Assembly: GCA_963709665.1 (NCBI GenBank)
Contig: CAVPWU010000009.1
Location: forward strand, 101,968 to 165,967
Source: DASZIT01 sp963709665
Lineage (GTDB): Bacteria; Actinomycetota; Acidimicrobiia; Acidimicrobiales; RAAP-2
Length of the DNA: 64,000 bases
Reading direction: 5' to 3'
Position 1 is the stretch's first letter. Each line of letters opens with the position of its first letter. The translations under genes and the position numbers were made by a program. Below the pieces are notes generated by a model, which was given only the letters and a program-made list of their open reading frames with translations, was not told where the DNA came from and made no database searches. This document shows positions 25,224 through 33,613 of the stretch, piece after piece.

Positions 25224-26864
25224 TCAGGTGAAGAGCAGGGTGGCCTGGTGGGCGAAGTCGATGACCGGGGCGGGGAAGATCCCGAAGACCACGGTGAACC
25301 CGACGCAGAGGGTGAGGGCCACCCAGGTCGTCCCCGGGACCCGCACCACCCGCTCCTCCACCGCGGTGGACGGGGCGTCGTCGGTCAGGACCGCCAGGCT
25401 GGCCGGCTCGGGGAGCCGGCCGGAGGCGTCCTGCACCGCCGCCCGTCGCTCCGTCGGGGCGCCGTCGGCATCGGCGGCGGCGTCCGACCGGTCCCCCTCC
25501 GCACCCACCGGCGAGTACATGGTGACGGCCAGCCGCAGGTAGAAGAAGGCGGCCACCGCGGCGGTCAGCATGGCCACCACCGCCAGGGCGTAGGAGTGGG
25601 CGTCCACCGAGGCGGCCACCACCTGGAACTTGGCCAGGAAGCCGGTGGTGAAGGGCGCCCCGGCCTGGGCCAGCAGCAGGATGGCGAAGGCCAGGGCCAG
25701 GACCGGCTGCCGCTTGGCCAGCCCCCGGTAGTCGGAGAGCTGGTTGCCGGTGTCACCGTCCCGGGCGACCACCGAGATGACCGCGAAGGAGCCGATGACC
25801 ATGAACATGTAGGCGAACAGGTAGTAGAGGGAGGCCGACACCCCCCGGACGGTGGCCGCCTGCACCCCGAGGAGGATGAACCCGGCGTGGTTGATGGAGG
25901 AGTACGCCATCATCCGCTTGACGTCGCGCTGGGACAGCGCCACCACCGCCCCCACCACCAGGCTGAGGATGGCCAGGGCCCACACGATGGGCTGCCAGTC
26001 GGCCCGCAGGGTGCCGAAGGAGGAGATGAAGACCCGGAGCAGGGCGGCGAAGGCCCCGGCCTTGGCCACCGCCGCCATGAAGCCGGTCACCGGCGAGGGC
26101 GAGCCCTCGTAGACGTCGGGCGACCACATGTGGAAGGGCACGGCGGCGATCTTGAAGCCGAAGCCCACCAGGAGCAGGGCCAGGCCGGCCAGCAGCACGC
26201 CGTTCGTGGCCACCACGTTCCGGGCCAGGTAGTCGGCGATCTGGCTGAGGTTGGACGAGCCGGTGGCCCCGTAGACCAGGGCGATGCCGTAGACGAAGAT
26301 GGCCGACGAGAAGCTCCCCAGCACGAAGTACTTCAGGGCCCCCTCGCCGGACTCCGCCCGCTTGTGGTTGAAGGCCGCCAGCACGTAGAGGGCGATGGAG
26401 AGGATCTCCAGGCCCAGGAAGATGACGATGAGGTCGTTGGCCGAGCCCATCAGCATGGCCCCGGAGGCCGACAGCATGGCCAGCACGTGGAACTCGGGAC
26501 CCTCCACCCCCTCCCGCCGCAGGTAGCCGTCGCCCACCAGGGCGCTCAGCAGCATGGCGATGGCCACGGTGACGGTGACGAAGACGCTGAAGCCGTCGTA
26601 GGCCACCGCCCCGGCGATGGTCACCTGGGCGCCGTGGGTCTGGATGTGGTCCCACTGGAAGAGGGCGGCCACCAGGGCGGCCACCGAGGTCACCGAGGCC
26701 ACCAGGGTGCCGGCCCCCACCCCCAGGATCCTGCGGAAGAGGGAGGACACCACCACCAGCGCCACCGCCCCGCCCATCATGATCAGGATGGGCAGGATGC
26801 TCAGGTAGTCGATGTGCGGGGTGTGGATGGTGGCCCCCGTGGCGGCCAGCAGGACAGCGCTCAC
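25224..26864 (-). CDS. nuoN: NADH-quinone oxidoreductase subunit N
   Basis: This 546-residue antiporter-like proton-pumping subunit has about 14 membrane helices. Typical features are LGLEILSIALYVLAAF, the Lys-bearing FGFKIAAVPFHMWSPDVYEGSP and AYSSINHAGFILLG. A charged loop of about 60 residues (near 440-500, rich in Ala, Asp and Glu) precedes the last helix and is longer than in E. coli. GTG overlaps the nuoM stop (GTGA) and GGAGG lies seven bases upstream. It is the last gene of the operon. Confidence 0.95.
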   Translation of the reverse strand: MSAVLLAATGATIHTPHIDYLSILPILIMMGGAVALVVVSSLFRRILGVGAGTLVASVTSVAALVAALFQWDHIQTHGAQVTIAGAVAYDGFSVFVTVTVAIAMLLSALVGDGYLRREGVEGPEFHVLAMLSASGAMLMGSANDLIVIFLGLEILSIALYVLAAFNHKRAESGEGALKYFVLGSFSSAIFVYGIALVYGATGSSNLSQIADYLARNVVATNGVLLAGLALLLVGFGFKIAAVPFHMWSPDVYEGSPSPVTGFMAAVAKAGAFAALLRVFISSFGTLRADWQPIVWALAILSLVVGAVVALSQRDVKRMMAYSSINHAGFILLGVQAATVRGVSASLYYLFAYMFMVIGSFAVISVVARDGDTGNQLSDYRGLAKRQPVLALAFAILLLAQAGAPFTTGFLAKFQVVAASVDAHSYALAVVAMLTAAVAAFFYLRLAVTMYSPVGAEGDRSDAAADADGAPTERRAAVQDASGRLPEPASLAVLTDDAPSTAVEERVVRVPGTTWVALTLCVGFTVVFGIFPAPVIDFAHQATLLFT

Positions 26865-28429
26865 TGTGCACCTCCCGGGTGCAGCGTTCGGGCGGCCAGA
26901 CCCGACCCGCCGGTGGTCACCGCCGGCTCCCGGGTGTGGGTGACCTGGTCGACATGGGCGATCAGCTGGTTCACCGACGGGGTGATCCGGTCGAGCACCG
27001 GCTTGGGGTAGACGCCGAGGAAGACGATGAGGACGATCAGCGGGGCGATCACCAGCCGCTCCGCCCAGGCCAGGTCCCGGGTGCCCCGGTCGGCGGCGGT
27101 GGGCTCCCCGTGGAAGACCTGCTGGTAGGCCCAGAGGAGGTACAGGGCGGCGAGGATGACGCCGAGGAGGGCGACCGCCGCCCACCAACGGTGGACCACG
27201 AAGGTGCCGATCAGGATGAGGAACTCACCCACGAAGCCGTTCAGCCCGGGCACCCCGATGGAGGCCAGCATCACCACGGTGAACACCGCCGCCATCACCG
27301 GGGCGGCGGCCTGCAGGCCCCGGAGCTCGGTGACCTGCCAGGTGCGGCGCCGCTCGTAGATCCAGCCGATGAGGAGGAAGAGGGCGGCCACGATCAGGCC
27401 GTGGTTGACCATCTGGATGACCCCGCCGGTGAGTCCCTGGGAGGTGAGGGCGAAGGTCCCCATCACGATGAAGCCGATGCCGGCCAGGGACGAGTAGGCC
27501 ACCAGGCGCTTCATGTCCCGCTGGGCGCAGGCCACCAGGGCGCCGTAGACGATGCCGATCACCGCCAGCGTCAGCAGCCAGGGGGTGAGGGTGCGGGTGG
27601 CCTGGGGGAACAGGTTGAGGTCGAACCGGATGATGCCGTAGGTGCCGATCTTGGCCATCACCCCGGCCAGCAGGATGGCGGCGGCGGTAGGGGCCTCGGC
27701 GTAGGCGTCGGGCGACCAGGTGTGGAACGGCCAGATCGGCGCCTTGACGGCGAAGGCGGCGGTGAAGGCCAGGAAGAGCAGGACGCCGGCCGTCCCCGAC
27801 AGGTGGGTGTGGAGGAGGGCCGGCAGCTCGAAGGTGAGCACCCGGGTCTGGGACTGGTGGATGAAGGCCACGGCCACGATGCCCACCAGCAGCAGGGCGG
27901 AGCCGGCGAAGGTGTAGATGAAGAACTTCACCGCCGCGTAGCCGCGCCGGGCGTACCCCCAGCCCCCGATCAGGAAGTAGGAGGGGATGAGGGTCAGCTC
28001 GAAGAAGAGGAAGAACAGCACCAGGTCGAGGGAGACGAAGCTGCCCAGGCAGGCCGCCTCGAGGAGCAGGACCCAGGCCACGAACGACTTGGGGTCTCGC
28101 TTGGCCGCCGCCCCCAGCAGCGCCAGCGGGAACAGCAGGGCCGAGAGGACCAGCAGGAACAGCGAGATCCCGTCCACCCCCAGCGACCAGTGGATGCCGA
28201 GGGCGGAGGACCAGACGTGGTCGGAGACCATCTGGTAGCCGCCGTCGCTGGCGGTGAAGCGGACGGTGATCACCACCGCCAGCGCCAGGGTGACCAGGGT
28301 CACCGCCACGCCGACCGCCTGGTGCAGCCGGGCGGTCACCCCGGTGCGGGGCAGCAGGGCCACCACCAGGGCGCCACCCGCCGGGATCAGGATCAGGACG
28401 GTCAGGAACGGGAAGGGCTGGGCGGTCAT
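26861..28429 (-). CDS. nuoM: NADH-quinone oxidoreductase subunit M
   Basis: This 522-residue proton-channel subunit shows FFLFFELTLIPSYFLIGGWG with the key Glu, AVKAPIWPFHTWSPDAYAEAPTAAA with the conserved Lys, and AYSSLAGIGFIVMG. About 14 membrane helices are present. Its ATG shares one base with the nuoL stop (TGATG). The open frame upstream, running to 30280, is a shadow inside nuoL. Confidence 0.96.
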   Translation of the reverse strand: MTAQPFPFLTVLILIPAGGALVVALLPRTGVTARLHQAVGVAVTLVTLALAVVITVRFTASDGGYQMVSDHVWSSALGIHWSLGVDGISLFLLVLSALLFPLALLGAAAKRDPKSFVAWVLLLEAACLGSFVSLDLVLFFLFFELTLIPSYFLIGGWGYARRGYAAVKFFIYTFAGSALLLVGIVAVAFIHQSQTRVLTFELPALLHTHLSGTAGVLLFLAFTAAFAVKAPIWPFHTWSPDAYAEAPTAAAILLAGVMAKIGTYGIIRFDLNLFPQATRTLTPWLLTLAVIGIVYGALVACAQRDMKRLVAYSSLAGIGFIVMGTFALTSQGLTGGVIQMVNHGLIVAALFLLIGWIYERRRTWQVTELRGLQAAAPVMAAVFTVVMLASIGVPGLNGFVGEFLILIGTFVVHRWWAAVALLGVILAALYLLWAYQQVFHGEPTAADRGTRDLAWAERLVIAPLIVLIVFLGVYPKPVLDRITPSVNQLIAHVDQVTHTREPAVTTGGSGLAARTLHPGGAQ

Positions 28430-30375
28430 CAGCTCCACCAGGTCCGGGTCAGCATGAAGGCGAGGAGGAGCACGACGCCGGCCACGATCCACAGGGCGTA
28501 GTTGCGGAGGTAGCCGGTCTGGATCCGGCGCACCGCCGAGCCGGAGCGGCGGGTGAGGCCGGCGACGCCGTTGACCGCCCCGTCGATGACCTTGGTGTCG
28601 ACCACCGTGGCCGAGAACTGGGCCAGGCGGGCACCGGGACGGCCGATGACCAGGTCGTAGAGCTCGTTGAGGTACCACGACCGCAGGAGCACCATCGGCT
28701 CGAGCTGGCGTCGCTGGGCCCGGGTGACCCACAGCCGGAGGCCGATGGTCACCCCGAGGATGGCGATGACGGCGTCGAGGGTGGAGAGCTTCCACACGGT
28801 CGAGGACACCTCGTGGTCGTTGTACATCGTGCCGTTGAACACCGGGCTGATCCAGTTGTCGAGGGAGAAGTGCGGGTTGGAGGTGGCCAGGATGCCGCCG
28901 AAGGCGGCCAGCACGGCCAGGATGATCAGGGGGGTGGTCATGATCGGCTTCGACTCGTGGGGCTCGGGCAGGGAGCCGTCGGCGTTGGGGTGCTCGGTGT
29001 GGCGGGAGTACGACGCCAGATCGCTCCCCTCGTCGATGGGCGGCTGGTTCCACCGGTCCTTGCCGAAGAAGGCCAGGCCGGTCAGGCGGCTCATGTAGTA
29101 GGCGGTGAAGAGGGCGGTGACGACCCCCACCACCCACAGGGCGGGGTGGGCGGCCCAGGCGTTGTCCAGCACGTCGCCCTTGGCCCAGAAACCGGACAGC
29201 GGCGGGATCCCGGCGATGGCCAGCCAGCCCACCGCGAAGGTCACGAAGGTGAGGGGCAGGTAGATCCGGAGGTTGCCCATCCGCTTGAGGTCCTGCTCGT
29301 CGTGGAGCCCGTGGATGACCGAGCCGGACCCCAGGAAGAGGAGGGCCTTGAAGAAGGCGTGTACCACCATCAGGAAGATGGCCGCCTCGTAGGCGCCGCA
29401 CCCGATGGCCAGGAACATGTAGCCGAGCTGGGAGACGGTGGAGTAGGCCAGGACCTTCTTGATGTCCTGCTGGGCACAGGCGATGGTGGCGGCCACGAAG
29501 GCGGTGGCCGCCCCCACGCAGGCCACGGTGAGGGCGGCGGCGGAGGAGGCGTGCAGCAGCGGGTTGATCCGGCACAGCAGGTAGACGCCGGCGGTCACCA
29601 TGGTGGCGGCGTGGATGAGGGCGGAGACCGGGGTGGGGCCCTCCATGGCGTCGGCCAACCACGGGAACAGCGGGATCTGGGCCGACTTGCCCATCACCCC
29701 CACCAGCAGCAGCAGGCAGATGGCGGTGATGTTGGCCGCCCCGATCTTCGGGATGTCGTTGAAGACCTGCTGGTACTCGAGGGTGCCGGTCCGCTCCCAG
29801 GTCAGGAAGATGGCGGCCAGGAACCCGACGTCCCCGATCCGGTTGTAGATGAAGGCCTTCTTGCCGGCGCTGGCCGCCGACTCCCGGGTGAACCAGAAGG
29901 CGATGAGGAAGTAGGAGCAGGTCCCCACCCCCTCCCATCCCACGAAGGTCACCAGCATGTTGGACCCCAGGACCAGGATGAGCATGGAGGCCACGAAGAG
30001 GTTGAGGTAGAGGAAGAACTTGGAGTAGTCGGGATCCCCCTTCATGTACCCGATGGAGTACAGGTGGATGAGGGTGGAGATGCCGGTGACGAAGAGCATC
30101 ATGGTCACCGACAGGGGGTCGACGTAGAGGCTGGCGTGGACCTGCAGGCCCCCGACCGGGATCCAGCTCCACAGGTTCTGGGTGAAGTGGCGGTCCGCCT
30201 CGTGCTGGATGGTGAGCAGGTCGAGGTAGACGCCGACGGTCACCACGAAGGAGGCCAGCACGAACCCGGTGGCCACCCACCCGGCCAGCGGGTCACCCAG
30301 GCGCCGGCCGGCCACCAGCTGGACGGCGAACCCGACCAGGGGCAGCAAGATAATGAGGTACGTCACCTGGAGCAC
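28429..30375 (-). CDS. nuoL: NADH-quinone oxidoreductase subunit L
   Basis: This 648-residue subunit is the distal proton channel carrying the long lateral helix. Hallmarks are LLPLVGFAVQLVAG, MLVTFVGWEGVGTCSYFLIAFW with the key Glu, KSAQIPLFPWLADAMEGPTPVSALIHAATMV and YSTVSQLGYMFLAIG. The C-terminal part (residues about 480-620) contains the horizontal helix region and a last anchor. GTG at 30375 starts eight bases after the nuoK stop; a second GTG at 30366 is possible. Confidence 0.96.
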   Translation of the reverse strand: MLQVTYLIILLPLVGFAVQLVAGRRLGDPLAGWVATGFVLASFVVTVGVYLDLLTIQHEADRHFTQNLWSWIPVGGLQVHASLYVDPLSVTMMLFVTGISTLIHLYSIGYMKGDPDYSKFFLYLNLFVASMLILVLGSNMLVTFVGWEGVGTCSYFLIAFWFTRESAASAGKKAFIYNRIGDVGFLAAIFLTWERTGTLEYQQVFNDIPKIGAANITAICLLLLVGVMGKSAQIPLFPWLADAMEGPTPVSALIHAATMVTAGVYLLCRINPLLHASSAAALTVACVGAATAFVAATIACAQQDIKKVLAYSTVSQLGYMFLAIGCGAYEAAIFLMVVHAFFKALLFLGSGSVIHGLHDEQDLKRMGNLRIYLPLTFVTFAVGWLAIAGIPPLSGFWAKGDVLDNAWAAHPALWVVGVVTALFTAYYMSRLTGLAFFGKDRWNQPPIDEGSDLASYSRHTEHPNADGSLPEPHESKPIMTTPLIILAVLAAFGGILATSNPHFSLDNWISPVFNGTMYNDHEVSSTVWKLSTLDAVIAILGVTIGLRLWVTRAQRRQLEPMVLLRSWYLNELYDLVIGRPGARLAQFSATVVDTKVIDGAVNGVAGLTRRSGSAVRRIQTGYLRNYALWIVAGVVLLLAFMLTRTWWS

Positions 30376-30382
30376 GGTCCGG

Positions 30383-30718
30383 TCAGCCCTTCATCAGATG
30401 GAGGTCGTCGGCCGTGGCGTTGGCTCGGCGGCGGAAGATGGCGACCACGATGCCCAGGCCCACCACGACCTCGGCGGCCGCCACCACCAGGACGAAGAAG
30501 ACCAGGACCTGGCCGCCGATGTCGTGCAGCATGTTGGCGAAGGTCACGAACGTCAGGTTGGCGGCGTTGAGCATCAGCTCGATGCACATGAACATCACCA
30601 GCACGTTCCGCCGGGTCAGCACCCCGAGGGCGCCGATGGCGAACAGCACGGCGGCCAGCGACAGGTACCAGGCCCCGCTGATGCCCCCGGTGATGGCGGT
30701 GGAGGTGGCGGCGATCAC
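30383..30718 (-). CDS. nuoK: NADH-quinone oxidoreductase subunit K
   Basis: This 111-residue subunit has three membrane helices with the conserved buried Glu pair in MFMCIELMLNAANLTF and VVAAAEVVVGLGIVVAIFRR, which form the central hydrophilic axis of complex I. The N-terminus is slightly longer than usual (Ala/Thr-rich). GTG overlaps the nuoJ stop (GTGA). Confidence 0.95.
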   Translation of the reverse strand: MIAATSTAITGGISGAWYLSLAAVLFAIGALGVLTRRNVLVMFMCIELMLNAANLTFVTFANMLHDIGGQVLVFFVLVVAAAEVVVGLGIVVAIFRRRANATADDLHLMKG

Positions 30719-31443
30719 GGCGCCACCTCCCCGGTCGGCGGCTCGGCGGGCTCGGCCGGGAGGGAGGCGGCGTAGGCCTCCTCCACCGGGCGGTCGGTGA
30801 CGCTGGGGTCCTCGCCGGTGACGTCCTCGGTGGTCCCGTCCCCACCGCCCACCGGGGTGGCGGTGGCGGTCGGGGGCCGGCGGGCCAGCACCACGGCGCC
30901 GACCACGGCGATGACCAGCAGGGCGGCGGTGACCTCGAAGGGGAACAGGTAGGTGGTGTACACCGACTTGCCGATCTGGGCCACGTTGGAGGTGCCGACG
31001 TCGGTGGAGCCGGCCACCGAGTGGGCGCCGGTGGCCCAGTTGGCCAGCTCCCCCAGCAGCACCAGGCCCACGAAGCCCAGCACCACCAGGACGGCGGCCA
31101 GCACCCGCTGGCCCCGCAGCGGTTCGGCGGCGATGTTCTCCTCGCGGTCGACCCCGAGGAACATGATCACGAACAGGAAGAGCACCACGATGGCGCCGGC
31201 GTAGACGATCACCTGCACCACGGCCAGGAAGCCCGCTCCCTGCAGCACGAAGAGCACGGCGATGCCGAAGAGCGTCATCACCAGCATCAGGGCCGAGTGC
31301 ACCGGGTTCCGGGCCACCACCACCCCGATCCCCCCGGCCAGGACGATGGCGGCGGCCACCGAGAAGACCCCCACCGAGACGGTGGAGACATGGGTGGTGC
31401 TCGAGGAGGCGGCGGCCAGCCAGCCGCCCACGACGGTCAGCAT
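30715..31443 (-). CDS. nuoJ: NADH-quinone oxidoreductase subunit J
   Basis: This 242-residue subunit has five membrane helices, including NPVHSALMLVMTLFGIAVLFVLQGAGFLAVVQVIVYAGAIVVLFLFVIMFLGVD, with the pi-bulge region in VIVYAGAIVVLFLFVIM. A 60-residue acidic cytoplasmic tail (TEDVTGEDPSVTDRPVEE) extends past the last helix and is not part of the E. coli protein. ATG shares one base with the nuoI stop (TGATG). Confidence 0.94.
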   Translation of the reverse strand: MLTVVGGWLAAASSSTTHVSTVSVGVFSVAAAIVLAGGIGVVVARNPVHSALMLVMTLFGIAVLFVLQGAGFLAVVQVIVYAGAIVVLFLFVIMFLGVDREENIAAEPLRGQRVLAAVLVVLGFVGLVLLGELANWATGAHSVAGSTDVGTSNVAQIGKSVYTTYLFPFEVTAALLVIAVVGAVVLARRPPTATATPVGGGDGTTEDVTGEDPSVTDRPVEEAYAASLPAEPAEPPTGEVAP

Positions 31444-32327
31444 CAGTCGGCACCCCCGTCGGAGGGGGCGGGGAGCACCGCGGGGTCGACCCCGCGGGTG
31501 TTGCCGGCCGTCACCGAGTCGGAGTAGGCGGTCTCCGCCGCCTCCTTGTGCTTCTTGCCGGCACCGGGGGCGAACCGCTCCGCCTTCTCGCGGAGCCGGC
31601 CGATGGCGCCCCGGGGCCCGCGCTTCTCCACCGGCACGTCGACCGGGCGGAGGTGGCGCTCGAGGGTCTGGCGGAGGGGCAGCGAGCCGGTGGCGGCGTC
31701 GTCACGGTTGCCGCTCTGGCCCCCCTCCGGGGCCCGGACCCCGAAGCCCAGCTCGCTCGACCACTGCACCTCGCCCTCGAAGGCGGCCGCCCCCGACGGG
31801 GAGGTGGCCCGCATCCACCCCGAGGTGTGGAGCTGGTCCTCCTCCCGCCAGTCCTCCCAGGGGAGGTGCTGCGGGTTGCCCTGGTCGTCGACCAGCAGCT
31901 CGTCCTTGGTGTAGATGGCGTCGTTCCGGTTGGTGAAGGAGAACTCCATCAGCTTGGTCTCGGTGATCGCCTCGGTGGGGCAGGCCTCCACGCACATGTC
32001 GCAGTGGATGCAGCGCAGGAAGTTGATCTCGTAGACGTAGCCGTACCGCTCCCCGGGGGACACCGGGTGGTCGGGGGGGTTGTCGAGGCCGCGCACGTAG
32101 ATGCAGTCGGCCGGGCAGACCCCGGCGCACAGCTCGCACCCGATGCACTTCTCCATGCCGTCCTCGTACTTGTTGAGGACGTGCCGGCCGTGCTGGCGGG
32201 GCTGCTTGGGACGCTTCTCCTCCGGGTACTGGCGGGTCACCGGCAGGCGGCCCAGGTGCTCGAGGGTCAGCTTGAACCCGCCCAGGAAGTTCTGGCGCTG
32301 CTTGGAGGGTTCGGGGGTGGTGGGCAT
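31443..32327 (-). CDS. nuoI: NADH-quinone oxidoreductase subunit I (2 x [4Fe-4S])
   Basis: This 294-residue ferredoxin-like subunit has two Cys motifs, CIGCELCAGVCPADC and CIHCDMCVEACP, for clusters N6a and N6b that deliver electrons to NuoB. The C-terminal 110 residues after the ferredoxin domain are a hydrophilic extension (LPLRQTLERHLRPVDVPVEKRGPRG and a Lys/Ala-rich end), longer than in most NuoI. ATG overlaps the nuoH stop by one base. Confidence 0.95.
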   Translation of the reverse strand: MPTTPEPSKQRQNFLGGFKLTLEHLGRLPVTRQYPEEKRPKQPRQHGRHVLNKYEDGMEKCIGCELCAGVCPADCIYVRGLDNPPDHPVSPGERYGYVYEINFLRCIHCDMCVEACPTEAITETKLMEFSFTNRNDAIYTKDELLVDDQGNPQHLPWEDWREEDQLHTSGWMRATSPSGAAAFEGEVQWSSELGFGVRAPEGGQSGNRDDAATGSLPLRQTLERHLRPVDVPVEKRGPRGAIGRLREKAERFAPGAGKKHKEAAETAYSDSVTAGNTRGVDPAVLPAPSDGGAD

Positions 32328-33613
32328 CAGGAGGCACCCCCTTCGGTGGTCGAGACGGTGGTCGGCGGCTCGGCGTCGGGCTCGGCGGGACGGCTCCACA
32401 GGCGGAGGCCCACCTGGGGCACGATGGCCCGCTGCTCCTCGCGCTCGGCACCGATGCTGAAGGCCCGGGTGATGACGACGGCGGCCAGCACCACGGCGCC
32501 GGTCATGGCCAGGCCCCACCAGGCGTCGATGACGAAGCCGGCCACCATCAGCAGCCAGCCCAGCGACAGCGGGATGAGCTTCTTCCACCCCAGGTCCATG
32601 AGCTGGTCGTAGCGGAGGCGGGGCAGGGCGGCCCGCAGCCAGACGAAGACGAAGAGGAAGGCGATGGTCTTGCCCAGGAACCAGAGGATCGGCCACAGCC
32701 AGTAGAGGTGGGGGATGTGGGGCACCGGGCCGTCGGGCCCGCCGAAGAACAGGGTGACGGTGATGGCCGACATGGTGATGGTGTTCATGAACTCGGCCAG
32801 AAAGAAGAGGGCGAACCGGATCGACGAGTACTCGGTCACGAAGCCGCCCACCAGCTCCGAGTCCGCCTCCACCAGGTCGAAGGGCGGGCGGTTGGTCTCG
32901 GCGATGATGGCGATGAAGAAGATGACGCACGGCACCACGCCCAGCCGGATGACGTTCCACTGCCAGAGGTGCTCCGCCTGGTGCTCCACGATGGTCCGGG
33001 TGGAGAGGGAGCCGGTGATCAGCACCACCATCACCACCGTCATCCCCAGGGCGGCCTCGTAGGAGATCATCTGGGCCGACGCCCGCACCGAGCCGAGCAG
33101 CGGGTACTTGGATCCCGACGCCCAGCCGGCCAGCATGATGCCGTAGACCCCGATCGACGACATGGCCAGCAGGAAGAGGATCCCCACCGGCGGGTCGGCC
33201 AGCTGCAGCTCGAAGGTGTGCCCGGCGATGGTCACCACCCCGCCGATGGGCACGATGGCGAAGGCCAGGAAGGCGGGGATGATGGTGAGGTAGGGGGCCA
33301 GCTTGAAGACGAAGCTGTCCGCCTGGTCGGGCAGGAGGTCCTCCTTGAAGAAGAGCTTGATGCCGTCGGCCATGGTCTGGGCGATGCCGAACGGCCCGGC
33401 CCGGTTGGGTCCGATGCGGCTCTGCATGTCCGAGATCACCTTGCGCTCGAACCAGATCATCAGCATGACCGCCACCATCAGGGCGCCGAACACCACCAGC
33501 ACCTTGATGAGGACGATGAGCAGCACCACCCAGGTGGTCCCCCCCACGTAGAGGGGGTCGTCGGTGGTGGCCAGGAGACCGTGGAGGGTGGGGAGGAGGG
33601 CGACAGGGTTCAC
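32327..33613 (-). CDS. nuoH: NADH-quinone oxidoreductase subunit H
   Basis: This 428-residue subunit forms the quinone chamber and links it to the proton channels. Hallmarks are WFERKVISDMQSRIGPNRAGPFG, FKEDLLPDQAD, and IAETNRPPFDLVEADSELVGGFVTEYSS with the acidic E-channel residues. Eight membrane helices are visible. The C-terminal 45 residues are a hydrophilic tail. GTG overlaps the nuoG stop (GTGA). Confidence 0.96.
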   Translation of the reverse strand: MNPVALLPTLHGLLATTDDPLYVGGTTWVVLLIVLIKVLVVFGALMVAVMLMIWFERKVISDMQSRIGPNRAGPFGIAQTMADGIKLFFKEDLLPDQADSFVFKLAPYLTIIPAFLAFAIVPIGGVVTIAGHTFELQLADPPVGILFLLAMSSIGVYGIMLAGWASGSKYPLLGSVRASAQMISYEAALGMTVVMVVLITGSLSTRTIVEHQAEHLWQWNVIRLGVVPCVIFFIAIIAETNRPPFDLVEADSELVGGFVTEYSSIRFALFFLAEFMNTITMSAITVTLFFGGPDGPVPHIPHLYWLWPILWFLGKTIAFLFVFVWLRAALPRLRYDQLMDLGWKKLIPLSLGWLLMVAGFVIDAWWGLAMTGAVVLAAVVITRAFSIGAEREEQRAIVPQVGLRLWSRPAEPDAEPPTTVSTTEGGAS